From the NCBI GenBank assembly GCA_005406025.1, contig BGZK01000187.1, positions 1 to 64,000 of the forward strand: 64,000 nucleotides of DNA, written 5' to 3'. Made by a program: the position numbers and the translations under genes. Shown in pieces: positions 38,701 to 47,306 of the stretch. The stretch's first letter is position 1, and every line of letters begins with the position of its first letter. Below the pieces are notes generated by a model, which was not told where the DNA came from, did no database searches, and saw nothing but the letters and a program-made list of their open reading frames with translations. Source of the DNA: Eumeta japonica (taxonomy: Eukaryota > Arthropoda > Insecta > Lepidoptera > Psychidae).

Positions 38701-41700
38701 GGAACGAAAGAGGAAGGGTTGGGGAGCGTTGTACCAGCGCATTGCATCATTCGAAGGAAATTCCGAGCAGAGTTTCGTGCGTTATCCATGAACGATACAA
38801 CATGGAAATAATAGAAGTCCATATAGGGACATCCATTATTCCTGTAAGTATTGCACTTGTAAATTGTACATTCGTTTTTCAATCGTTGGTAACTATAAAT
38901 AATCCTTTCCTTTTTGCACTTTAAAGAACTCATTACGGGAAAAAGAACTTCGCAAACAAACTGATGTATAAATACCAAAAAAGTCTCGAAGTTTTTGTGG
39001 CCACAGTCTTGCAAAACAAAGTTATGGAGGGAGTAACTCTCTTAAGAATTCTTACGATATTCGTCCGTTTATATATTTTCTAGGTACCGAAGAGCTGATG
39101 CGGGGAGCAGGCATGGATGCGACAGAGCTCTTCGACAAAGTGCACCCGTGGGTCAACTACGATTCTTTATTAGCGAAATGCCTGGTGGGTCCACTGCGCG
39201 TCGACCGCCCCGACGCCGAAGAATTGTTCGGCTCGAACGACTCCACTCCGCGCGCCGATCGTCTTCGGGAACCTTCCAAAGCCCAGGAGCTCGTCCGAAA
39301 ATCCATGGAGAACCTGGCGAACTGTATCACACCGGTGAGGAAGAAGATCACCGCGAGAAGCGAGGAAAGCGTGAAGAGCATCAACGCCAGCAGAATAATA
39401 CAGAGCTTGGTGCAGTCCAGCGACTTGCCCGTCACGATCAGCCGGCGAGCGGCTGCGAGTCCGGTGAAAGATCCGACGGATAAGCCGCCTGCGCCCTTGC
39501 GATTCGACTGGATCCAAACCTCTCAACGTTTAACGCTGTCGGTGTACACGGGCCCACTGGCAAACCCTGGGGGCTGTGCTCAGCTGTGCGACGGTGTGTT
39601 GTCGGTGGATGTGGTGACGGACGGTTGGCTGCGGACCCTGCGTCTCGATCCTGAGAAACCGTTGGTGGAGCCGCTACAGTTTAAAGTTTACGCTGAAAGT
39701 GGAAAAATCGAGGTAACTTTTAACTAGACCTAAACAAAATGGTTTTACTTTTAAAAATTATTTTTATTTTAAAATTAAATCGGTAAATCAAAGGAACGAC
39801 ACGTTAACATTTATTAGAAACTTAATTCCAAACGATTACAATTAAGCAGATTAAAACGATAACACCATATTTACCAGATAACTAGATAAGTAGTAGAACA
39901 TTAATAAACACAAAGAGCAGGCATAAAATGTCCGCAACATCGATAACCAATAACGCTGACAAATAATAATACTTAAAGGTTATGGATTTTTGACAGACTT
40001 TAACTACCATAATCGTAATTGACATACTACTCAGTTCGGTTACTTGGGTGTTTGCCCTAGCGAATATTTGTAAGTGCGAATAGTAAAAATATTACTAAAG
40101 TAAGATTCGTTTCAATACTAATTTAAAATACAGTTCAATACAGTATGAAAATAAATTACCTAATAAATTATAAAACATACCTATGTGGCACATTCTGTGA
40201 ATTTATAACTTTCATTAAAGTCTTAAAATACGTAATCGCTACGTTTTATTATTTCCACTCGATTATAGGTGACAGCACACAAGGAAGAGGCAGGAGTATG
40301 GAGAGGCTGCGGCGAAGCCGAGGCGGGGGCGGCCACGCGCACCGCCGGCCCGCGCACCCTGCGCTGCGCCGTGAGCGCACGCGCGCGCGTGTCACACGAC
40401 ACGGTGTTGCTCAGCCTGCGGCCGCTGGCCGTGGCCGTCGCGGTACCTCTCGGATACCACATCCGACTGCATTTTACACAAGAAGATGGTACTGTTCTAA
40501 TTGTATTCAGTGCTTATCGCTTACAAAATTACCAATAATATTTGGTACGAAATAGTTAAAGATAGATTTACACATTAAAAAAATATCTTCCGATTAATCC
40601 TGATTTATGTTTTTATATTCCATAATATGTATAACATTATTTATAGTTATTACATGCTTTTGGCATTGAACCAAATCCTGTCAATAACTACTAATTTGTT
40701 TGGATTGTGTAACTTTTTTAAGGAACCCAATACTTTCATAATATTTTGATTTAACCCGGTTGCGTAATGCGTAACACAGGCAGCGAATGCGTCCGCTCGT
40801 ACACGCCGGTGGGCGAAGGCTGGGGCGGCGAGCTGGGCGCGCTGAGGCTGGCCGTCAAGCGCTACGAGGCCGGCGCGCTATCCCCGCGGCTGGCCGCGCT
40901 TGAGCAGAACGACTCCATCACTGTCTCTAGCCCCTACGGGAATTTTCAACTACAGCGAGTTAGTTTAGATTTGCCTATCTATTCACAACTTTCATTTTAT
41001 ATGACTTAAGTAACATTAAGAACCTTCCAGGCCCTCTTTTTAATTTCACATTCAACAAAAAGTTACTAATTACTGATTATAATATAATTAATTCTAAACT
41101 GAAAATTCACGAATATGATTTCTATTGAAAATTACTTAGAAGGAGATCTTGGAAGATACCTTAAAATTTATTAAATTAGTAAAAAAATTAAGTTAAAGGT
41201 TTTATTGAAAATAAATATAATAATGATGTAGATAATATACTAAAAAATGATGACTGAGAGACTAGTGTGATGACTGATACCTGATGGTGGTACCAGTCAT
41301 CACACCACTCTCCACATCAATCTAGACTATTGAAGACTAATAAAGAAAATCGTGGGGCGTTTCTATCAACAATTGATTATTGATAGAAATTTCATGCGCC
41401 CTACTATTTTATTTTTTAGTCTGATCAATGGCCTAGATTGATGAAGAGAGTAATGTGGTGACTGGTACCTAAGATCTACCTAATTCCTTTGTAGCTTTTG
41501 CTACATTATATACATCTTTTTTTTTTTAATAAAACCGTTTAACCTAGTTTATTTTATACTTATTTCATTTTCATTTTTTTAGTTTTTACTTTTTTTATTT
41601 TTTTCTCATCCCAGTAGAGGGGCAAGATTCTTGTACAAAAAGATATGCCCAAGTCTTGAGGCGAAAATGTTAACGACATATCATTTTATCCACCCCAATG

Positions 41701-44700
41701 CCACACAGTCCTCGGCACGCCTTAACCTTTTACCTTAACTTTGGTGGTGTACCGTTAACGACATATAACTTTATCCACCCCAATGTCACACAGTCGGCGC
41801 ACTTTAACCTTTTACCTTAACTTGGTGGTGAGTCACAATGACATATTATTTTATCCACCCCAATGCCACACAGTCCTCGGCACGCCTTAACCTTTTACCG
41901 TAACTTTGGTGGTGTACCGTTAACGACATATAACTTTATCCACTCCAGTGTCACACAGTCGGCGCACTTTAACCTTTTACCTTAACTTGGTGGAGAGTCA
42001 CAACGACATATCATTTTATCCACCCCAATGCCACATAGTCCTCGGCACGCCTTAACCTTTTACCTTAACTTTGTGGTGTACCGTTAACGACATATAACTT
42101 TATCCACTCCAATGTCACACAGTCGGCGCACTTTAACCTTTTACCTTAACTTGGTGGTGTGTCACAACGACATATCATTTTTGTCCACCCTAATGCCATA
42201 CAGTCGTCTGCGCGCTTTAACCTTTTACCTTAACTTTGGTAGTATACCGCTAAAGACGTAACATGTCTAGATACCCTAATGCCACGCAATCCTCGATACA
42301 ATAAGAAATCTTGACTTGGTTGGGAGATCTATGCTGGAATCCCGGGTCTAGGTTGACGAAACCTCAGACAGGAGTGAAACAGTCTATAGACTGTCTGCAC
42401 TCCATGATCCGCCATAAATTATGTTGTACTTGTAAAGCCCTTCCGTTTAATGCCCATCATCCATATTAAAAGGATCGATACAATTATGTAATCCGCCATT
42501 TTGTGGCAACTAACCTTTTAGATTTGGAATTTTTCATGGTGTACTGTATTCTACTAGTCTAAACTTTTCTTTGATATTCACATTGAGGGGGTTGTGGAAA
42601 AATATGTTACCCTCCATTTTGTTTCGGCGGCCATTTTGGATTTACAATGATACTCCTTTGGATATACAATAATATTCTGTTGTATTGTCAACTAAAAATA
42701 TGTATTAAATATCAGATCTATCTCTCAACGGGAAGGGGGTAAAATTTCAATTACTAAATTTGACCCAAACAGTCCAAGCTAAATAAAACCGTTTAAAAAC
42801 TTCATAATGTATGCCTATTATTTTAGAAATTACATATAAATTATAAAAGAAATTCAAAATCTATCGACATTAAGTTTGAAAAGAATAGTCAAGGATGCTT
42901 TTAAAGGAAATTAAAATATTGACTCCCAAAATTAAGTAGGTACACCATAATTCTTGATCAATAAAATTTGTAAATATATAATATGTACAGATTTTTATTA
43001 TTTAAAGTTGTATATTTACTTTTCAGTACATTTTATTATATCCATCGAGATATATTTATATAGAATATAGATACTGTAACATTTAAATCTTTTTATTTAC
43101 TATACCTATTTAGTACAATCAACGATAGTTATTTTAACACAAGTGATAGGCCAGGTTTCCTAGTTGATTTTTAATAGGTACGTGTCTATTAAATTCAGAA
43201 TTCTTATAAGATTATTTTTCGTATTCAAAGAAATATTAGTTATATTTTTAAAAATCTTAGAATTAATTTTCGGTACATAACTCGCAGTTACAATAATAAC
43301 TCGCAGCTTGGCTCCTGCTATTATAAGATAGCAAGTCTGCTATTTTAGGAACAAAAGAGACTAGTGTTGCTATTCTCCAACAGATGGCTGCTAATGTAGA
43401 TATCTATAATTAATAAATTTCCTAGAATAAAATATTTTAACCTTTTTGAAGTCTATTTATTAGTTTAATTTTAAGTAATGGCTCAAATATCGAAATAGAG
43501 AAAGCTTTTTAATAAGCAGCATCTGTGAAAACGGCAAAAACGATCGATGAAATCAAAAGACCTCGTGCTTAACAAATAAGCATCAGATTTATATTTTTAT
43601 TTTGTAGTTGCTGTACCCGCGTACGCAGACGCGGGGTATTTATTTTTAAAAATTAAGTTATTTTCGGTGAATCGATTTCGATGAAATAATGCTTATATCT
43701 TCCCTCAATCTACGATTAAGTTGCACGTGAAAACCCCATGAAATTTATAGTCTAATTATATTTTGCTACACTCCCTACAACACCCGCGATTAGTTTTTGG
43801 CAAATATTTACAATGTACTGACACGACAGATGGTTCTATAGTTTTATTACATCTATAGATATGGAGACTATACTTATATTTCGATGGTTTAGCTTTTTAA
43901 TATATTTTTACTTCTATCAATGTTTTTATTTTATCATAAAATTTAATTTTATTCGTAAATTCAATTTATATTATTTTAAAATATATAATGATGTTTCATT
44001 GAACAAGGCAATCATATTCATAAAAAAACTGCTTCAATATATAGGATGTTTACAATTATTTTATTTTGTGATAATTATACAAAATTGTATTGTATATAAA
44101 TAAATTATTAATCTTTATTCCTTTTTTTTTGTAGTTAAAAAATGCAAGAAAAGTTTATTTGGTAGCAGCTGGTACTGGAATCACACCCATGTTGGGTTTA
44201 ATCAAATTTTTACTTTCAAAATCTAACCCCAGATGGTAAGTTTAGAACCTACAATGCATTAAATTGTTTCCTTTTTTTACTAAATTTATATATTGCATTG
44301 AATATTTGTTGCAGTGAACTGATTCATCTGTTGTTCTTTAACAAAAAGGAAGAGGACATCTTATTTAGTGACAAATTTGATGAAATTACAAAAGAAGATG
44401 ATAGGTAAACTCATTTTTTGTTCATTTTGACGTCCGTTTATCGGTCCGTCTGTTCACAAATGTGAAGACCTTTTTTCTCAAGAACAAACTGAGATATCAA
44501 ATTGTATTTAAACAAAATGATAATACTACAGTCGTGAAAGTGAAAGTAAAAAGGAGACTTGAAAAATTCGATCTTCCATTTTTTCCTCTTTTGGGAAAAT
44601 AATATGCTGCGTCTGCAGATTCCACTTATTTACGCATGCGCCCCAATTAAACCTAAGTCCAGTCAGTGCACTTCAAAACCTGTGTATATTATGTTTAAAC

Positions 44701-45810
44701 ACAAGTACGTGAAACTAATCGGTATAATATCAAATTTATTGACACCTGAATGGCTGTTGAGACAATACTGTTTTACATTAATATTGAAACAAAACCAGCT
44801 TCATAATGATAGTTACGTATTGAATAATCTCTATGCATTTCATTTCTTATCTAAATCTTCCTTCAGTAGTTATACATGCAAGTTGTAAGAGATAAGCACT
44901 AACCAAAATGAAAGATTCTGTTAAGAAAAGAAGTATAAAAAGAAATCTCCGCATGAATGAAATTATGGGTGTTCGAAAAAAGTGAAGTATGACTGAATGT
45001 ATATATGAGTATAAGAAGTGAGAGAGTTGAATGAAAGAGTTTGTCCATTTAGGTAGTAGTTAAATGACAATATACGCATGATAGAGACATTGAAAGGAAA
45101 GTAAAGACGGGAAATAAAGTGAATGGGGCTTTGCTAGTTTTTACGAATAGTGAAAGCAAAAGTTACAATGCAGTGGAAATGTGATCTTTCCAAGAGACAG
45201 ATATACGAATAGTGACGTAAAGAACGTTGTAGTTTGAAAGAAGATGTAGTAGATTAGATTATAACAAAGCATGCTGTGGTGGTTTAGGCATCTAGAAAGA
45301 ATGAATGCAAGTAGACTGATAAAATAAATATGAAATGGTCGACAAGGCGCCCTAGAAAATCTTGTGCAAACCAAATTGGTAGCATATCAAAGAAGGGCCA
45401 AGTTTTAGATCACTGGTACCGACGAGCTAGCATGAAACGATTGATGAATGTAGTAAGCAAGAAAGGTATGCAAACACCACACCATGTGGAGAACTGTGAT
45501 TTTTGTCACAAGTACAATTCAAAACGTCATGATGTTTATATTGTCTTTGTATTCACTTAAACTTATAATTATTTACAGATTCATAACCACACACGTTCTG
45601 TCGGAAGCGAGCTCAGCCTGGAAGGGCCTCACGGGCCGGATCAATTCGGCTTTGATTTCGCAATGTTTCGGCAAAGACTCGTTGACGTGTACTGAAAGTT
45701 GCGGACATTTCGCAGCCGTGTGCGGGCCCACGGAGTTCACACAAACGGCCTTAGAGCTGTTTAGTCATGCCGATATGAGTGAAAATTGTGTACACGCTTT
45801 TATGGGCTAA
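35566..45810 (+). CDS. Cyb5r4: Cytochrome b5 reductase 4 (NCB5OR), eight exons, 5' incomplete
   Basis: Exons: 35566-35712, 37915-37983, 39084-39712, 40269-40488, 40780-40958, 44135-44235, 44315-44404 and 45579-45810. All introns start GT and end AG, and all phases agree, giving about 555 residues against 521 in human. The protein is a soluble flavohemoprotein that passes electrons from NAD(P)H through FAD to a b5 heme. In mammals it is ER-associated and linked to fatty-acid desaturation and redox defence. Domain order: N-terminal motif (SLMDWIRL), b5 heme domain (YHPGG and HPWVNY carry the two His ligands), CS domain, FAD-binding RSYTPV, NADH-binding AAGTGITPM and CGPTEF. The first exon shown begins in mid-codon (n|GC), so at least one upstream coding exon is missing. 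The identification is secure. Confidence 0.95.
35713..36224. other. Cyb5r4 intron, 5' part, AT-rich
   Basis: No repeat was recognised before the mariner copy starts. Frames running out of the exon into this region (for example to 35816) simply read through the splice donor. Confidence 0.5.
36225..37470 (-). mobile_element. Nearly full-length dead mariner, copy 1
   Basis: The ends are TTAGGTTGGGGAAAAAGT at 36225 and its inverse ...TTTTCCCCGACCTGA near 37470, giving 1246 bp, next to a TA at 36223-36224. Minus-strand frames read DRHICSYDIAEELGIDHKTV and THLKKAGYTKKLDTW (helix-turn-helix region), and near the end LAPSDFHLFRSLQNS, EDCQNYLSRFF and KWQQVVEQNG. The usual PDLAPSD catalytic block reads LNLAPSD, so the third acidic residue of the DD34D triad appears lost, and frameshifts separate the parts. 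It is a Tc1/mariner element of a type known from Lepidoptera, inserted in a Cyb5r4 intron in reverse orientation. Confidence 0.9.
37471..37547 (+). mobile_element. Helitron 3' terminus
   Basis: The segment contains a short stem, GCCCAGACATGGGC (37527-37540), followed by ACAG and a terminal CTAG at 37544-37547 with T next. A GC hairpin about 5-10 nt before CTRR, with insertion ahead of T, is the diagnostic 3' end of Helitrons, and 'GGGCACAGCTAGT' is the usual wording in Lepidoptera. Only this terminal part is seen. The mariner directly upstream may have inserted into the Helitron. Confidence 0.7.
37558..37611. repeat. Inverted repeat with 24-bp arms
   Basis: The left arm starts TATTTATAGGTTTATTAATA and the right arm ends TATTAATAAACTTATAAATA. 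They differ at one position around a short AT-rich loop. It sits 10 bp past the Helitron terminus. Confidence 0.75.
37630..37666. repeat. Inverted repeat with 15-bp arms
   Basis: TGCCGTTTTTTAATA at 37630-37644 pairs with TATTAGAAAACGGCA at 37652-37666, with one mismatch and a 7-nt loop. Second foldback within 60 bp in the same intron. Confidence 0.75.
37915..37983 (+). CDS. Cyb5r4: Cyb5r4 exon: b5 domain core with first heme ligand
   Basis: The acceptor is CGTTTCAG, and the donor is GGAG|GTGAAG. The first bases complete a Gly codon with the previous exon, followed by DAWLAIRGRVYNVTHYL and AYHPG. The His of HPGG is the first axial heme ligand. A short exon of 69 nt, phase 1 at both ends. Confidence 0.93.
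38625..38785. mobile_element. MITE family A, copy 2
   Basis: The left end ACAACGCACTAAACACTGCC and right end GCAGAGTTTCGTGCGTTAT are imperfect inverted repeats of each other, and both match copy 1 at 20711-20868. The shared interior words are GAGGAAGGG, TTGGGGAGCGT and TTGCATCATTCG. It lies in the intron before the largest Cyb5r4 exon. It is more diverged at its left end than copy 1. Confidence 0.7.
39084..39712 (+). CDS. Cyb5r4: Cyb5r4 exon: second heme ligand, linker and CS domain
   Basis: At 629 nt this is the largest exon. The acceptor is TTTTCTAG, and the donor is ATCGAG|GTAACT (phase 0). It begins with the second Gly of HPGG, then TEELMRGAGMDATELFDKVH and PWVNYDSLL, with the second heme-ligand His in VHPWVNY. 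A long linker (about residues 40-130 of the exon), rich in Ser, Arg and Ala, follows. The CS domain then starts at RFDWIQTSQRLTLSVYTG and runs to VYAESGKIE. The linker is longer than in human, which accounts for most of the extra protein length. Open frames in the other reading phases and on the opposite strand here are shadows of this GC-rich exon. Confidence 0.95.
40269..40488 (+). CDS. Cyb5r4: Cyb5r4 exon: hinge and start of FAD-binding barrel
   Basis: The acceptor is GATTATAG, and the donor is GATG|GTACTG. It reads VTAHKEEAGVWRGCGE, then a very Ala/Arg-rich stretch, then ARVSHDTVLLSLRPL and VPLGYHIRLHF. The HDT and G-x-H positions correspond to the reductase entry region (THDT...VPIGQH in human). 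It has exceptionally high GC content. The hinge aligns poorly with vertebrates, but the flanking motifs fix the frame. Confidence 0.88.
40780..40958 (+). CDS. Cyb5r4: Cyb5r4 exon: FAD-binding RSYTPV region
   Basis: The acceptor is GTAACACAG, and the donor is CGA|GTTAGT. It encodes GSECVRSYTPVGEGWGGELG and ends at SITVSSPYGNFQLQR. RSYTPV is the FAD isoalloxazine/phosphate-binding motif (RxYT/S). Human CYB5R4 has KPYTPV, so the insect form keeps the canonical Arg. VSSPYGNF matches VSSPEGNF. Confidence 0.93.
40959..41288. other. Cyb5r4 intron, AT-rich part
   Basis: No element was identified before the hairpin at 41289, although 41247-41288 (a 'gtgatgactgatacc' word) repeats part of the hairpin arm. 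The frame that runs out of the exon to 41009 is read-through of the donor. Confidence 0.5.
41289..41469. mobile_element. 181-bp hairpin (MITE-like) element
   Basis: It opens GGTACCAGTCATCACACCAC and closes with the inverse ...GTGGTGACTGGTACC. CATCAATCTAG and CTAGATTGATG continue the arms. An inner stem, GGGCGTTTCTATCAA...TTGATAGAAA...GCGCCC, folds the centre. The arms match over most of their length. A word like the arm (gtgatgactgatacc) also appears just upstream at about 41268. There is no coding potential. Confidence 0.75.
41668..42297. repeat. Dimeric satellite, about 165-bp higher-order unit
   Basis: About eight monomers of roughly 80-86 bp each start GACATAT and contain TTTATCCACCCCAATG, CACACAGTC and TTTAACCTTTTACCTTAAC. 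Two monomer types alternate. Type 1 has CAGTCCTCGGCACGCCTTAA and ends GGTGGTGTACCGTTAAC. Type 2 has CAGTCGGCGCACTTTAA and ends in GAGTCACAA or GTGTCACAA. The alternation gives a higher-order period of about 165 bp, present three times, followed by a diverged monomer and a decayed tail. It lies inside the largest Cyb5r4 intron. Confidence 0.92.
42298..43607. other. Cyb5r4 intron, repeat-derived but unassigned
   Basis: Contains the perfect palindrome ACAGTCTATAGACTGT at about 42379-42394, and a TCTGCACTCC word beside it that is reminiscent of other dispersed repeats. A direct repeat of 'aactcgcag' lies at about 43278 and 43302. No coding sequence was recognised. Confidence 0.4.
43608..43795 (-). 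mobile_element. Possible second Helitron-like end
   Basis: Read on the minus strand, the segment ends CCGCGTCTGCGTACGCGG, a GC hairpin with 6-bp stem, followed by GTACAGCAACTA. This has the hairpin-plus-short-tail form of a Helitron 3' end, but the terminal CTRR is not clean. The upstream words ('ttttcacgtg', 'tttcatcgaaatcgatt') resemble repeats I associate with moth Helitron-like elements. Confidence 0.3.
43796..43863 (+). repeat. LINE-like 3' end repeat, copy 2
   Basis: Same ordered words as at 17518-17582: TTTGGCAAATATTTACAATG, TGACACGACAGATGG, TTCTATAGTTTTATTACAT, then CTATAGATATGG. This copy retains the GATGG missing from copy 1. Confidence 0.55.
44135..44235 (+). CDS. Cyb5r4: Cyb5r4 exon: NADH-binding GTGITPM motif
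   Basis: The acceptor is TTTTTGTAG, and the donor is AGATG|GTAAGT. It encodes LKNARKVYLVAAGTGITPML and GLIKFLLSKSNPR. AAGTGITPM is the pyridine-nucleotide-binding glycine motif of the reductase family (AAGTGFTPM in human). Its codon use is AT-rich, unlike the preceding exons. Confidence 0.95.
44315..44404 (+). CDS. Cyb5r4: Cyb5r4 exon: LLFFNKKEEDI segment
   Basis: The acceptor is TGTTGCAG, and the donor is GATAG|GTAAAC. It encodes CELIHLLFFNKKEEDILFSD and KFDEITKEDD, aligned to KLMFFNKTEDDIIWRSQL in the vertebrate protein. A short exon whose ends complete split codons on both sides (Cys and Arg). Confidence 0.93.
45003..45530 (+). pseudogene. Non-LTR retrotransposon RT C-terminal remnant
   Basis: Several plus-strand frames together read FVHLG, then GNKVNGALL, and further on RRPRKSCANQIGSISKKGQV and RRASMKRLMNV. 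This is the C-terminal region that follows the RT domain in a family of insect RTE-like elements ('...GRPRKS...ILKKGQ...RRACMKR...'). Frames change at several places and stops are present, so it is dead. It lies in the last Cyb5r4 intron and ends shortly before the final exon. Confidence 0.6.
45579..45810 (+). CDS. Cyb5r4: Cyb5r4 terminal exon
   Basis: The acceptor is ATTTACAG at 45578. The exon completes an Arg codon, then reads FITTHVLSEASSAWKGLTGR and INSALISQCF, and closes with CGPTEFTQTALELF, then ENCVHAFMG and TAA at 45808-45810. CGPTEF is the C-terminal NADH-ribose-binding motif (CGPVPF in human). The protein end aligns exactly with the vertebrate end (EIHSFTA). Confidence 0.95.
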
Positions 45811-46900
45811 ATACTAGTTATTATAAAAATATAGAGGTAAACTGTACATTAAGTACTCTACAACCATGACGTGATTGATTCCATTTAATTTGCTCATACA
45901 TAACGTTTTCAAAGACTTCGTAAAGACATACATTTCTATTAATGCTATTTCCATATATGCGTTTCAACATTACATATCTAAGATCACAACAAATTTGTAA
46001 TACTTATAAAAACGACAACTACATTGTACTTAGGTGAAAGAGGGACTCTTTAAAATCTATATTTTTTTATTACCTAGAATAAGTATTAGAGGATTCGTTA
46101 GTTTTCAGATTGCGTCTTGCACTTTAGTGATAATTGTTAAGTGTCGATGTGAATAGATGGCCATAACGTACAAATTGTTCACTAGGCGACAGTTGTTCTA
46201 ATTCTTGGTAGGCAGGTATTCACATTATACAAATGTTCCGGTTTACGCAATGGAAACTCATCAGAGTTCTGTCTGCGAATACTAAGCGATAAAAACAATG
46301 TAGAGTATACGCGCAATATCTTGTGATTTTTTGATGGTAATACGTTATAGGAAATGTAAATTAAAATGTGTGTGATAAAACTCCCATGTTTCTCATAACA
46401 AATGCATATAGAGAAAACAAATTTGTGATTTGGGGCTATTGTAGACTGTATTTATATTGCGTTTTTTATATTAGTAGTGTTCATTTTATATTTAATTTTT
46501 AACCAATATTAAACACAAAAAGAAAACATATATTTCTTTCCCTATGATTTAGATACTAACATATTCATTAAATCTTTAGATATGCATATAAGCTGTACTA
46601 AATATTTTTGATCGTTTAAACTAATATGTGATAATTATTAATAATGATGATCTACGCAATGATAAGAAATGAAACAAGCACGTTAGACTTTGAGTATTGT
46701 CCATAGTGGTAATTCAAAATGTCTTTATACCTAATATCTCTGTCAAAAAGAGAAAAATGTTGAATTGGAAAGATGTTTGATGAAGTTCATGTGTTTGTAT
46801 TATAAAAGTGCCTACATTCCAAATTTTAAAATGTATTTAAAGAATAGCTTTTGGTGTGTTGTTCATTATTTCTAATAAAATATTATTGAAAAGAGTATTA
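45811..46900 (+). other. Probable Cyb5r4 3' UTR, AT-rich
   Basis: No other gene lies here. The first canonical AATAAA after the stop is at 46874-46879, with ATTAAA variants earlier at about 46509 and 46565. If AATAAA is used, the 3' UTR would be about 1.1 kb. This is inferred from the signal alone. Confidence 0.4.
46874..46879 (+). terminator. Cyb5r4: Candidate poly(A) signal for Cyb5r4
   Basis: First AATAAA downstream of the Cyb5r4 stop codon on the plus strand. Transcript data would be needed to confirm its use. Confidence 0.35.
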
Positions 46901-47087
46901 TGTCTTTACCTTTTTCAAAACAATGGTAGATTAATTTTTATCTTATAACTATTCAATACTACAAGATTCAATGATACAGTACAAGAAATGTATTGTCTGT
47001 ACCTGATCAACATGTTGTGCGAGTGAATTAGCAATCGCAACAATACATCTTTGTATCCAAGAGACTGTTAGTCATTAGTCTATGTCA

Positions 47088-47306
47088 TTATATGAAAACT
47101 TCATCCGACCATCCAGAACCCCAATGTTTTTCAGTTGAACTGCTAAGTTGTCTAGCTTTGCTAGTGCCTTTCCATCCAGCGAAAACCTTTGCAAGCTTTT
47201 CCTCCTCTAAGATTTCCATTCTTTCTCCTTGAACGCATAATTCGCCAAATACATCTAAGAGAGAATTAAGACTTACTTCGTGAGAGGACAGTCGACATTT
47301 ATGCAA
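47088..47306 (-). pseudogene. Unrecognised protein-like fragment
   Basis: A 72-residue minus-strand frame with unusually protein-like composition for this AT-rich interval: a charged EILEEEKLAKVFAGWKGTSK segment followed by a Ser-rich and Trp-containing tail (SSSTEKHWGSGWSDE). No splice acceptor or partner exon was identified nearby, and I do not recognise the family. It could be an orphan exon, a processed fragment or chance. Confidence 0.25.

Noticed and set aside
39148..39526. Three overlapping frames of 92-118 residues in other phases of the large Cyb5r4 exon
   Set aside because: Shadows of the GC-rich exon, whose true frame gives b5 and CS domain motifs.
40145..40555. Arg/Gly-rich 136-residue frame
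   Set aside because: Reads through the splice acceptor at 40268 in the wrong phase. The phase that joins the flanking exons gives the reductase sequence.
41668..42297. Possible CRISPR-like repeat-spacer array
   Set aside because: The whole monomer is repeated without unique spacers, and the context is a eukaryotic intron.
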